A stretch of 64,000 nucleotides of DNA from Herbaspirillum aquaticum. Lineage in GTDB: Bacteria > Pseudomonadota > Gammaproteobacteria > Burkholderiales > Burkholderiaceae_D. Where the stretch lies: assembly GCF_002213425.1 (NCBI RefSeq), contig NZ_NJGV01000026.1:1-64000 (forward strand). Direction: 5' to 3'. The translations under genes were made by a program, and so were the position numbers. Below the pieces are notes generated by a model that saw only the letters and a list, made by a program, of their open reading frames with translations, was not told the DNA's origin and did not search any database. Each line of letters opens with the position of its first letter. Position 1 is the first letter of the stretch. Shown one piece after another: positions 26,270 through 34,407 of the stretch.

Positions 26270-26557
26270 TCAGCCAATCTGCGCGATGGCCGACGGATGC
26301 TGGGTGAGCGGCGTGACCGAAATGGTCATGAAGGGATAGAGCGGCAGGGCCGAGAGGATGTTGTGCAGTTCGTCGTTGCCCGAGACATTGAAGATGCTCA
26401 CGTTGGCATACTGCCCGACCACGCGCCACAGGTCGCGCCACTTGCCTTCGCGCTGCAGCTTTTGCGACATCTCCTTCTCGTCCTTCTTCAACTGGTCGGC
26501 CACGGCCTTGTCCAGCGTGGCGGGAATGTTGACCTGCATTTGAACCATGAACAGCAT
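26270..26557 (-). CDS. catC: Muconolactone isomerase (CatC)
   Basis: 95 residues, the usual size for this decameric enzyme. Converts muconolactone to 3-oxoadipate enol-lactone, between CatB and PcaD. Begins LFMVQMQVNIP and has the family pattern EGKWRDLWRVVGQYANVSIFNV and LPLYPFMTISVTPLTQHPSAI. GGAGC lies eight bases before ATG. Promoter region upstream holds an IclR-type inverted repeat. Confidence 0.97.
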   Translation of the reverse strand: MLFMVQMQVNIPATLDKAVADQLKKDEKEMSQKLQREGKWRDLWRVVGQYANVSIFNVSGNDELHNILSALPLYPFMTISVTPLTQHPSAIAQIG

Positions 26558-26643
26558 GATGTTTGCTCCGTTGTCGTTATGGGTGGGATGTCGTGCAGCG
26601 CGCGCCTTGGTCGCGATGATGAACGCGGGGCGGGAAATGGTGA

Positions 26644-26660
26644 TGTTCGATAAACGAACA
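26644..26660. promoter_or_regulatory. Operator-like TGTTCG-N5-CGAACA upstream of catC
   Basis: Perfect six-base arms TGTTCG (26644-26649) and CGAACA (26655-26660) around ATAAA. A second degenerate copy, TTCG-CACAA-ACGA, follows at about 26672-26684. The core GTTCGATAAACGAAC resembles the 15-base site bound by the IclR-family regulator PcaR of pseudomonads. It lies about 90 bases upstream of the catC start. Confidence 0.5.
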
Positions 26661-26780
26661 TAAATCCTTTATTCGCACAAACGAGTGTAGGCGCCTGCGC
26701 CGTGAACTGTCAACTTGGGCAGACGGTTTCTGCTGGTCAATGTGCGCGAAGCTCAAGGCAACGGGCCGCCTGCCCGCGCT

Positions 26781-27734
26781 TCAATCACGCCGTTCGGGAT
26801 TCGGGAAGCCGGTGGCCGGGAAGGAACTGGTTTCGATGTCCAGCCAGGCCGGGCGTTCGGCATACATGTCAGCCACCAGTTGCTTGATGGCTTCGATGTA
26901 CCAGGCGTTGTCGTTGATGCGATGCGTGAGGATGATGGGCGAGGTCGCGCGCGGATCGTCGATGAGCCGGTAATGCAGGTCATTGCGCAGCCGCGCCGAG
27001 GCCGGGATCAGGCATAGCCCCGATTCGGCGGCCACCAGGCCCAGCGCGGTCTGGATCTCGCGCACCTCGTGGACTTCGGAGGGATGGATGTCCTGGTCAT
27101 TGAGCAGGCTCAGGATATGGTCGGCGAAACTGGGGCGCGGCTCCTTGGGATAGACGATCAGCTTCTGTCCATGCACTTCCTTCAAGCTCACGCGCTGGTG
27201 GCTGGCGGCCAGCGGGAAGGAAGGGGGAATGGCCAGCACCAGTTTTTCTTCGCGCAGGACGATGCGTGCCACCGTCGCGTCATTGCTGCGGATGCGCCCG
27301 AAACCCACGTCGATGCGGCCCGACTTGAGTGCGGCGAATTGCTGCATCGAGGTCAGTTCCAGCAACTGGATGTCCACCTCCGGATAGTGCTGGCGCAGCT
27401 TGCGCACCAGCACCGGCAGGCCGCCATAGAGCGTGGAGGCGACGAAGCCGATGGACAGCGTCTGGCGCTGGTTCAGTCCGATCTGCTGGGTGGCGTTCTT
27501 GAGCTGTTCCAGCCGGTTCAGGATCTGCAGCGCCTGCTCGTAGAACACCCGGCCGGCTTCGGTCAGGCGCAACGGGCGGCTGTTGCGCAGGATCAACTGC
27601 ACGCCCAGCTCTTCTTCGAGCAGCTGGATCTGGCGCGACAGCGGCGGTTGCGCAATGTGCAGCTGTTCCGAGGCGCGCGTGAAGTTGCGCGTATTGGCCA
27701 CGGCCACGAAGTATTTCAGTTGTCTGATGTCCAT
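26781..27734 (-). CDS. catR: LysR-type regulator of the cat genes (CatR/CatM/BenM-like)
   Basis: 317 residues. N-terminal winged helix (MDIRQLKYFVAVANTRNFTRASEQLHIAQPPLSRQI pattern, first 60 residues) and a C-terminal effector domain with SIGFVASTLYGGLPVLVRKLR and PKEPRPSFADHIL, both characteristic of the CatR/CatM/BenM/ClcR group that senses cis,cis-muconate. Divergent from catB with 135 bases between the start codons, the standard arrangement for muconate-responsive control. Confidence 0.92.
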   Translation of the reverse strand: MDIRQLKYFVAVANTRNFTRASEQLHIAQPPLSRQIQLLEEELGVQLILRNSRPLRLTEAGRVFYEQALQILNRLEQLKNATQQIGLNQRQTLSIGFVASTLYGGLPVLVRKLRQHYPEVDIQLLELTSMQQFAALKSGRIDVGFGRIRSNDATVARIVLREEKLVLAIPPSFPLAASHQRVSLKEVHGQKLIVYPKEPRPSFADHILSLLNDQDIHPSEVHEVREIQTALGLVAAESGLCLIPASARLRNDLHYRLIDDPRATSPIILTHRINDNAWYIEAIKQLVADMYAERPAWLDIETSSFPATGFPNPERRD

Positions 27735-27783
27735 GGCGGAAAATCATATCTCACAGAAACTAATGATGTCTAATCCTTTGATT

Positions 27784-27803
27784 TTTATAGGAGCGCTCAT
27801 AAA
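27784..27803. promoter_or_regulatory. Candidate CatR operator in the catR-catB gap
   Basis: TTTAT (27784-27788) and ATAAA (27799-27803) are inverted around ten bases that contain the palindrome GAGCGCTC (27791-27798). It lies midway between the divergent catR and catB, where LysR-type regulators bind a dyad of the T-N11-A kind. A TTGATT (27778) and TATATG (27805) could serve as promoter elements for catB. Confidence 0.4.
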
Positions 27804-27869
27804 CTATATGAAAAAGGTATGAAACTAGACGAATTTGGTGTTGGCAATGGCAGGGCTTCCCGGTGTTCA

Positions 27870-29072
27870 ATGCAGTCCATGGATACCCCACAACACCTTC
27901 ACGCTGCGGCCCCGGCCCTGATCGACCGGGTCGAGACCTTCCTGGTCGATCTGCCGACCATCCGTCCCCATCAATTGTCCATGGCGACGATGAACGGGCA
28001 GACCCTGATGCTGGTGCGCCTGTACTGCTCCGACGGCACCGTCGGCGTGGGCGAGGGCACCACCATCGGTGGCCTGGCCTACGGCGCCGAATCGCCCGAG
28101 GGCATGAAGCTGGCCATCGATACCTACTTCGCGCCGCTGCTGCTGGGTGCCGATGCCAGCCTGATCCCGGCCATCATGGCGCGCCTGAACAAGGCCATCC
28201 AGGATAACCGCTTCGCCAAGTGCGCCATCGAGACTGCGCTCTTCGACGCGCTGGGCCAGCGCACCGGCCTGCCGATCTCGCAACTGCTCGGCGGCCGTGC
28301 CCGTGAAAGCCTGCCGATCGCCTGGACCCTGGCCTCCGGCGACACCGCCAAGGATATCGACGAAGCCGAGCGCATGCTGGCCGCGCGCCGCCACAAGATC
28401 TTCAAGCTCAAGATCGGCCGCCGCGAAGTCGAGGCCGATGTCGCCCACGTGGCCGCCATCAAGAAGGCCCTCGGTGACCGCGGCTCGGTGCGGGTGGACG
28501 TGAACATGGCCTGGAGCGAACTGGAAGCCCAGCGCGGCCTGGCCGGCCTGGTCGATGCCGGCTGCGAACTGGTGGAGCAGCCGGTGGCCTCGGCCCCGGC
28601 GCTGGCCCGCTTGAAGGGCAAGCACAATATCGCCATCATGGCCGACGAATCGCTCACCGGCCCGGCCTCGGCCTTTGCGCTGGCGCGCATCGGCGGCGCT
28701 GACGTGTTCGCGATCAAGATCGAACAATCGGGTGGCCTGCGTGCCGCCCAGCAGGTGGCCGCCATCGGCGACGCGGCCGGCATCGAACTGTACGGCGGCA
28801 CCATGCTGGAAGGCGCCATCGGCACCATCGCCTCGGCCCATGCCTTCGCCACCTTCCGTGAATTGCAGTGGGGGACTGAATTGTTCGGTCCGCTGCTGCT
28901 GACAGAGGAAATCCTGGCCGAGCCCTTGCAATACCAGGATTTCCAGCTGGCCATCCCCAACCGCCCTGGCCTGGGCATCGTGCTCGATGAGGAGCGTGTG
29001 CAATACTTCCGGCGCGACCGCAAGCAAGGGGCGACAGTGACAGCAGCGAGGCCGGCCACCCTGGCCGGATAA
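27870..29072 (+). CDS. catB: Muconate cycloisomerase (CatB)
   Basis: 400 residues, enolase superfamily. Converts cis,cis-muconate to muconolactone. Visible: FKLKIGRR (the K-x-K catalytic lysines), DVNMAW (metal Asp), ELVEQPV (metal Glu), MADESLTG (metal Asp) and KIEQSGG. Early DLPTIRPHQLS is the usual CatB N terminus. I chose ATG at 27870; ATG at 27819 is in frame but sits only four bases from the likely promoter -10 region, and ATG at 27879 is also possible. Transcribed divergently from catR and followed by catA after 49 bases. Confidence 0.95.
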   Translation: MQSMDTPQHLHAAAPALIDRVETFLVDLPTIRPHQLSMATMNGQTLMLVRLYCSDGTVGVGEGTTIGGLAYGAESPEGMKLAIDTYFAPLLLGADASLIPAIMARLNKAIQDNRFAKCAIETALFDALGQRTGLPISQLLGGRARESLPIAWTLASGDTAKDIDEAERMLAARRHKIFKLKIGRREVEADVAHVAAIKKALGDRGSVRVDVNMAWSELEAQRGLAGLVDAGCELVEQPVASAPALARLKGKHNIAIMADESLTGPASAFALARIGGADVFAIKIEQSGGLRAAQQVAAIGDAAGIELYGGTMLEGAIGTIASAHAFATFRELQWGTELFGPLLLTEEILAEPLQYQDFQLAIPNRPGLGIVLDEERVQYFRRDRKQGATVTAARPATLAG

Positions 29073-29121
29073 AACAAGAAAACGCACTTCCCCAATCTAC
29101 AAATCGAAAAGGAGACTCAAC

Positions 29122-30057
29122 ATGGCAGCCAAGATTTTCAGCACCCCCGAAGTCCAGGACTTCCTGCGCCTGGCCAGCGGCCTCGATACCGAAGGCGGCA
29201 GCCCGCGCACCAAGCAGATCGTGCATCGCATCCTGTCCGACCTGTTCAAGACCATCGAAGACCTGGAGATCACCTCCGACGAATACTGGGCCGGTGTGGC
29301 CTACATCAATCGCCTGGGCGCGTCCAGCGAAGCCGGCCTGCTCTCGCCTGGCCTGGGCCTGGACCGCTTCCTGGACATGCGCATGGATGCCGAAGACGCC
29401 GCACTGGGCATCACCGGCGGCACCCCGCGCACCATCGAAGGCCCGCTGTACGTGGCCGGTGCGCCGGTGGAACAGGGCTTCGCGCGCCTGGATGACGGTA
29501 GCGACAAGGACGGCCAGACCATCATCATGCACGGCACCGTCTATGGCGCCGATGGCAAGCCCGTGCCGGGCGCACAGGTGGAAGTCTGGCATGCCAACAC
29601 CAAGGGTTTCTATTCCCACTTCGACCCGACCGGCGAGCAGAAGCCCTTCAACATGCGCCGCACCATCATCACCGATGCCCAGGGCCGCTACAAATTCCGC
29701 AGCATCATGCCGGCCGCCTATGGCTGCCCGCCGGCCGGCCCCACCCAGGGCCTGCTGAACCAGTTGGGCCGCCACGGCAACCGTCCGGCGCACATCCACT
29801 TCTTCGTCACGGCGGACGGCCATCGCAAGCTGACCACCCAGATCAACATCGACGGTGATCCGCTGATCTATGACGACTTCGCCTACGCCACCCGCGAAGG
29901 CCTGGTGCCGCCGCTGGTCGAGCGCACCGACGCGGCCAGCATCAAGGCCGAAGGACTGGAAGGCCCGTTCGCCGAGATCGTCTTCGACATCAGCCTGACC
30001 GCACTGGTCAACGGTGCCGACAACCAGGTCGTGGACCGTCCGCGCCTGGCCGCCTGA
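29122..30057 (+). CDS. catA: Catechol 1,2-dioxygenase (CatA)
   Basis: 311 residues. Intradiol non-haem Fe(III) enzyme opening catechol to cis,cis-muconate. Fe ligands: Tyr in GPLYVAGAP, Tyr in GRYKFRSI, His and His in RPAHIHFFVTADGH. The N-terminal helical linker domain (first 100 residues) is of normal length. AAAAGGAGACTC precedes ATG. It serves both the benzoate and the proposed auxin route, since both end in catechol. Confidence 0.97.
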   Translation: MAAKIFSTPEVQDFLRLASGLDTEGGSPRTKQIVHRILSDLFKTIEDLEITSDEYWAGVAYINRLGASSEAGLLSPGLGLDRFLDMRMDAEDAALGITGGTPRTIEGPLYVAGAPVEQGFARLDDGSDKDGQTIIMHGTVYGADGKPVPGAQVEVWHANTKGFYSHFDPTGEQKPFNMRRTIITDAQGRYKFRSIMPAAYGCPPAGPTQGLLNQLGRHGNRPAHIHFFVTADGHRKLTTQINIDGDPLIYDDFAYATREGLVPPLVERTDAASIKAEGLEGPFAEIVFDISLTALVNGADNQVVDRPRLAA

Positions 30058-30070
30058 TCGCCTGATCGTC

Positions 30071-30091
30071 CTGCGCCAGCCGCTGGCGCAG
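30071..30091 (+). promoter_or_regulatory. Stable hairpin between catA and benA
   Basis: Nine-base perfect arms CTGCGCCAG (30071-30079) and CTGGCGCAG (30083-30091) with a CCG loop, with no T tract. Preceded by the short tandem repeat GCCTGATC at 30054-30069. It may stabilise or process the catA-benA transcript or act as a partial terminator. Confidence 0.4.
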
Positions 30092-30169
30092 GCCAGCCTC
30101 ACCCCCGCCGACTGCCTTGCCGCGATGGTTTTCCATCGCCACAGGCGGGCTGCACCCTGGAGAAAAGAC

Positions 30170-31543
30170 ATGACCACCCTTGCCGCCGACAAGTATGACG
30201 AGGTCGAGCGCCTGCTCGACACCGCCCTGGACGAAGACGCCACCAACGGCATCTTCCGCTGCCGCCGCGACATCTTCACCAATGCCGACCTGTTCGAGCT
30301 GGAGATGAAGCACCTGTTCGAATCGAACTGGGTCTACCTGGCCCACGAGAGCCAGGTCCCCGAGATCAACGATTACTACAGCACCTGGATCGGCCGCCAG
30401 CCGGTGGTGGTCACCCGTGACAAGAACGGCGAGCTGCACGCCATCATCAATGCCTGCGCCCACAAGGGGGCCATGCTGTGCCGTCGCAAGCATGGCAACA
30501 AGAGCAGCTTCACTTGCCCCTTCCACGGCTGGACATTCTCCAACAGCGGCAAGCTGTTGAAGGTCAAGGACGAGAAGACCACCGAATATCCGGTCTCCTT
30601 CAACAAGAACGGCTCGCATGACCTGACCCGCGTGGCGCGCTTCCAGAATTATCGCGGCTTCCTCTTCGGCAGCCTCTCGGAAGATGTGCTGCCGCTGGAA
30701 GAGTACCTGGGCGAGACCCGCGTCATCATCGACCAGATCGTCGACCAGGCCCCCAACGGCCTGGAAGTCCTGCGCGGCAATTCCAGCTACCTCTATGACG
30801 GCAACTGGAAGATGCAGATGGAAAATGGTTGCGATGGTTACCATGTCAGCTCGGTGCACTGGAACTACGCCGCCACCATGAGCCGCCGCAAGGAAGGCGG
30901 CACCAAGGCCACCGACGCCAACAACTGGAGCAAGGCTGTTGCAGGTGTCTACGGTTTCGAGAACGGCCACATCCTCTTGTGGACCAACACGCTCAATCCG
31001 GAAGTGCGCCCGATCTGGAACCAGCGCGAAGAACTCGCCGCCCGCGTGGGCCAGGCACGCGCCGATACCATCGTGGCCCAGACCCGCAACCTGTGCCTGT
31101 ATCCCAACGTGTTCCTGATGGACCAGTTCGGCACGCAGATCCGCGTGGCCCGTCCGATCAGCGTGAACCAGACCGAGATCAGCATCTTCTGCTTCGGCCC
31201 CAAGGGCGAGAGCGATGAAGACCGCCGCGTGCGGATTCGCCAGTATGAGGATTTCTTCAATGTCTCCGGCATGGGTACCGCCGACGACCTCGAAGAGTTC
31301 CGCGCCTGCCAGGCCGGCTATGCCGGTTCGGCCGTGCGCTACAACGACATGAGCCGGGGGGCGCCGCTGTGGAAGCAGGGCCCGGACGAGAATGCGAAGA
31401 AGATGGGCATGAACCCCAAACTGAGCGGTGAGCGCAGCGAGGACGAAGGTCTCTTCGTCTGCCAGCACCACTACTGGACCGAGCAGATGCGCAAGGCGGT
31501 CAGCAAGGAACGCGCAGCCGCAGGGCAAGGAGAACAAGCATGA
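30170..31543 (+). CDS. benA: Benzoate 1,2-dioxygenase large subunit (BenA)
   Basis: 457 residues. Catalytic alpha subunit of the Rieske dioxygenase that forms the cis-diol of benzoate. Rieske ligands CAHKG...C..FTCPFHGW near residue 99-122; mononuclear iron site NGCDGYHVSSVHW. TGGAGAAAAG precedes ATG at 30170. Its end overlaps benB (ATGA). High similarity in layout to BenA/XylX, and the benABCD order supports benzoate over anthranilate. Confidence 0.96.
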   Translation: MTTLAADKYDEVERLLDTALDEDATNGIFRCRRDIFTNADLFELEMKHLFESNWVYLAHESQVPEINDYYSTWIGRQPVVVTRDKNGELHAIINACAHKGAMLCRRKHGNKSSFTCPFHGWTFSNSGKLLKVKDEKTTEYPVSFNKNGSHDLTRVARFQNYRGFLFGSLSEDVLPLEEYLGETRVIIDQIVDQAPNGLEVLRGNSSYLYDGNWKMQMENGCDGYHVSSVHWNYAATMSRRKEGGTKATDANNWSKAVAGVYGFENGHILLWTNTLNPEVRPIWNQREELAARVGQARADTIVAQTRNLCLYPNVFLMDQFGTQIRVARPISVNQTEISIFCFGPKGESDEDRRVRIRQYEDFFNVSGMGTADDLEEFRACQAGYAGSAVRYNDMSRGAPLWKQGPDENAKKMGMNPKLSGERSEDEGLFVCQHHYWTEQMRKAVSKERAAAGQGEQA

Positions 31544-32034
31544 GCCAGCCGACCCGACTCGATGCCGTCTGCGCCTTCCTCTATCGCGAGGCGCGCTATC
31601 TCGACGAACGCCAGTGGGAATCCTGGCTGGAACTGTACGCCGCGGACGTCGAATACTGGATGCCGGCCTGGGACGATGATGACCAGCTCACCGAAGACCC
31701 GCAGCGCGAGATTTCGCTGATCTACTACGCCAACCGCGATGGCCTGGAAGACCGCGTCTTCCGCATCAAGACCGAGCGGTCCAGCGCCTCCATGCCGGAG
31801 CCGCGCACCAGCCACATGATCGCCAACGTGGAGATCCTGGAGGAGACCGATGACGCGGTGGAGGTGCGCTACAACTTCCATACGCTGTCGCACCGCTACA
31901 AGATCACCGACCAGTTCTTCGGCACCACCCTGGTCAGCTTGCGCAAGACCGAAGGCGGCTTCCAGATCGCCCGCAAGAAGATCGCCCTGAAGAACGACTA
32001 CATCCGCCAGGTCATCGACGTCTACCACGTCTGA
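31540..32034 (+). CDS. benB: Benzoate 1,2-dioxygenase small subunit (BenB)
   Basis: 164 residues, beta subunit with the NTF2-like/SnoaL fold of ring-hydroxylating dioxygenases (FLYREARYLDERQWESWLELY, and VEVRYNFHTLSHRYK). Structural partner in the alpha3-beta3 hexamer. Starts within the benA stop. Confidence 0.95.
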   Translation: MSQPTRLDAVCAFLYREARYLDERQWESWLELYAADVEYWMPAWDDDDQLTEDPQREISLIYYANRDGLEDRVFRIKTERSSASMPEPRTSHMIANVEILEETDDAVEVRYNFHTLSHRYKITDQFFGTTLVSLRKTEGGFQIARKKIALKNDYIRQVIDVYHV

Positions 32035-32055
32035 CCAGCGCGCAGGAGACATGAC

Positions 32056-33081
32056 ATGAGCAGCTATCGCATCGCCCTCAACTTCGAAGACGGGGTGACC
32101 CGCATCATCCAATGCGGCGCCAAGGAAAAGGTCCTGGACGCGGCGTTCCGCCAACGCATCAACCTGCCCATGGATTGTTCCGACGGCGTGTGCGGCACCT
32201 GCAAGTGCCGCGCCGAAAGCGGGCAGTACGACCTGGGCGACGACTACATCGATGATGCGCTCAGCAGCGACGAAGCCGAGCAAGGCCTGGTGCTGACCTG
32301 CCAGATGATCCCGCACTCCGATTGCGTGGTCGCCGTGCCGGTGGCCTCCACCGCCTGCAAGACCGGCAGTGCCAAGTTCAACGGCAAGGTGGCCGAGGTC
32401 ACCGCCTTCGGTGAGGCGGCCTTCGAACTGGTGCTGGAGGTGGCGGCCGACGCGCCGGCTTTCCTGCCGGGGCAATACGTCAATATCGCCGTGCCGGGCA
32501 GTGGCCAGCATCGCTCGTATTCGTTCAGTTCGCCCTCGGGCGCCACGCGCATGAGCTTTCTCATCAAGAACGTACCGGGGGGCCTGATGAGCGGCTGGCT
32601 GAACAAGGCCGGCGCCGGTGACGCGCTGGAGATGACCGGCCCGCTGGGCAGTTTCTACCTGCGTCCGGTCAACAGGCCCGTGCTGATGCTGGCTGGTGGT
32701 ACCGGTCTGGCGCCGTTCCTGGCGATGCTGGAGGAGATGGTGCAGCAGGGTGTGCAGCATCCGGTCCACCTGATCTATGGCGTCACGCGCGACCAGGACC
32801 TGGTACTGGTGGATCGTCTTGAAGACCTGGCCAAGCGCTTGCCCGGGTTCAGTTTCACCACCTGTGTGGCTGATGCCGCGACCACGCATCCGCGCCAGGG
32901 TTACGTGACCCAGCACATGCCGGCCGAGGTACTGCACGATGGCGCAGTCGATGTCTACCTGTGCGGTCCGCCGCCGATGGTGGAGGCGGTGCAGAAGCAC
33001 TTCCAGTCGCAGGGCATCGCCCCGGCCAGCTTCCATTACGAGAAGTTCGTCACCAGCCAGCCGGTGGCGGTGGCGGCATGA
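32056..33081 (+). CDS. benC: Benzoate dioxygenase NADH reductase (BenC)
   Basis: 341 residues. N-terminal plant-type [2Fe-2S] ferredoxin (CSDGVCGTCKCRAESG, later LTCQM), then FAD domain (RSYSFSSPSG) and NAD domain (LAGGTGLAPFLAML; VYLCGPPPMVEAV). Passes electrons from NADH to BenAB. AGGAGACATGAC lies before the ATG, and the stop overlaps benD. Confidence 0.95.
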   Translation: MSSYRIALNFEDGVTRIIQCGAKEKVLDAAFRQRINLPMDCSDGVCGTCKCRAESGQYDLGDDYIDDALSSDEAEQGLVLTCQMIPHSDCVVAVPVASTACKTGSAKFNGKVAEVTAFGEAAFELVLEVAADAPAFLPGQYVNIAVPGSGQHRSYSFSSPSGATRMSFLIKNVPGGLMSGWLNKAGAGDALEMTGPLGSFYLRPVNRPVLMLAGGTGLAPFLAMLEEMVQQGVQHPVHLIYGVTRDQDLVLVDRLEDLAKRLPGFSFTTCVADAATTHPRQGYVTQHMPAEVLHDGAVDVYLCGPPPMVEAVQKHFQSQGIAPASFHYEKFVTSQPVAVAA

Positions 33082-33866
33082 GCACTGCGCTCACGCGGGC
33101 CCGTTTCGCCGGCAAGGTGGCCGTGGTCACCGGCGCCGCCCAGGGCATCCTGCGCGGCGTGGCGCTGGGCATCGCCGCCGAAGGGGGCCAGGTGCTGATG
33201 GTGGACCGTGCCGACTTCATCCATGAAGTCGCCATGGAAGCAGCTGGCGGCGGCGCCACCGGATTTGTCGCCGACCTTGAAACTTATGACGGCGCGCAGG
33301 CCGCCATGGCCCGCGCCATCGAACTGCACGGCCGCATCGACCTGCTGGTCAACGGTGTGGGCGGTGCGATTCGCATGCGTCCTTACGCCGAATTCGAAGC
33401 GGCGCAGATCGATGCCGAAATCCGCCGCTCGCTCATGCCCACGCTCTATGGCTGCCACGCGGTGCTGCCGCACATGCTGCGCGAGGGCCGGGGCACCATC
33501 GTCAACGTCTCCTCCAACGCCACGCGCGGCATCCGCCGGGTGCCGTATTCCGCGGCCAAGGGCGGCGTCAATGCCATGACCATGGCACTGGCCATGGAAT
33601 ATGGCGAGCAGGGTATCCGCGTGGTGGCGACTGCGCCCGGCGGCACCCAGGCACCGCCGCGCCGCGTGCCGCGCAATGCGCAAGGCGACAGCGCACAGGA
33701 ACAGGCGTGGATGCAGGAGGCCGTGCAGCAGGTGACCGGCTCCACCTTCTTCAAACGCTATGCCACGCTGGAAGAGCAGATCGCACCGATCCTCTTCATG
33801 GCTTCCGATGAGGCCAGCTACATCACCGGGGCCGTCTTGCCGGTCGCCGGTGGCGACAACGGCTGA
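33078..33866 (+). CDS. benD: Benzoate diol dehydrogenase (BenD)
   Basis: 262 residues, short-chain dehydrogenase that oxidises and decarboxylates the benzoate cis-diol to catechol. Catalytic S (NVSSNAT) and YSAAK are intact. The NAD-binding motif reads TGAAQGILRG: the third glycine of the TGxxxGxG pattern is replaced by Leu (CTG at 33151-33153). That change usually harms cofactor binding, so the protein is either a tolerated variant or impaired. Starts in the benC stop (ATGA). The position leaves little doubt about the assignment. Confidence 0.92.
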   Translation: MSTALTRARFAGKVAVVTGAAQGILRGVALGIAAEGGQVLMVDRADFIHEVAMEAAGGGATGFVADLETYDGAQAAMARAIELHGRIDLLVNGVGGAIRMRPYAEFEAAQIDAEIRRSLMPTLYGCHAVLPHMLREGRGTIVNVSSNATRGIRRVPYSAAKGGVNAMTMALAMEYGEQGIRVVATAPGGTQAPPRRVPRNAQGDSAQEQAWMQEAVQQVTGSTFFKRYATLEEQIAPILFMASDEASYITGAVLPVAGGDNG

Positions 33867-33900
33867 GGCCCTTTGATCCCATTCATTGAACGGAGACACC

Positions 33901-34311
33901 ATGTCTGAACGCCAGGCCATCATTCCCGAGGGAATGGAAGACGTCTACGAAAAAATCGGTTATGCACCCGGCGTATTGGTCGGCGATGTTCTATACGTCT
34001 CCGGCCAGATTGGCCGTGGTCCCGACATGCAGCTGGTCGAGCCGCGCGAAGCCCAGATCGTGCAGGCCTTCGAAAACCTCAAGCGGGTGCTGGAGAAGGC
34101 CGGCGGCACGCTGGAGGACATCGTCGATCTGTCCACCTTCCATACCGACATGCGCGACCTGCCCTTGTTCATCAAGGTGCGCAACCAGTACCTGACAAGC
34201 TACCCGCTGCCAGCCTGGACCGCTACCGGCGCCCACATGCTGGGCGGCGGGCCTGGCTACATCATCGAGATCAAGGCGGTGGCGCATCTGCGCAAGAAGG
34301 GACCGGCCTGA
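33901..34311 (+). CDS. RidA/YjgF/YER057c-family protein
   Basis: 136 residues with the RidA trimer fold: DVLYVSGQIG, the conserved AFENLKRVLEKAGGTLEDIV helix, and LPAWTATGAHML in place of the usual arginine region. RidA proteins deaminate reactive enamines or imines; close relatives include the 2-aminomuconate deaminases of aromatic degradation. It lies between benD and benK in the same direction, 34 bases after benD, with ACGGAGA before ATG at 33901. No nitrogenous intermediate is expected in benzoate breakdown, so its substrate here is unknown. Confidence 0.88.
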   Translation: MSERQAIIPEGMEDVYEKIGYAPGVLVGDVLYVSGQIGRGPDMQLVEPREAQIVQAFENLKRVLEKAGGTLEDIVDLSTFHTDMRDLPLFIKVRNQYLTSYPLPAWTATGAHMLGGGPGYIIEIKAVAHLRKKGPA

Positions 34312-34407
34312 CCCGCAGGATCACCGCAAGAAAAACGCTGGGCGCAACAAACACAAGAACACATAACAACGCCAATCCCGCAAGACAAACGACAACGGAG
34401 GAGACCC

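Noticed and set aside
27819-27869. Upstream ATG for catB at 27819
   Set aside because: It would leave almost no leader behind the likely promoter, and the added 17 residues do not look like CatB; the later ATG is preferred, though not proven.
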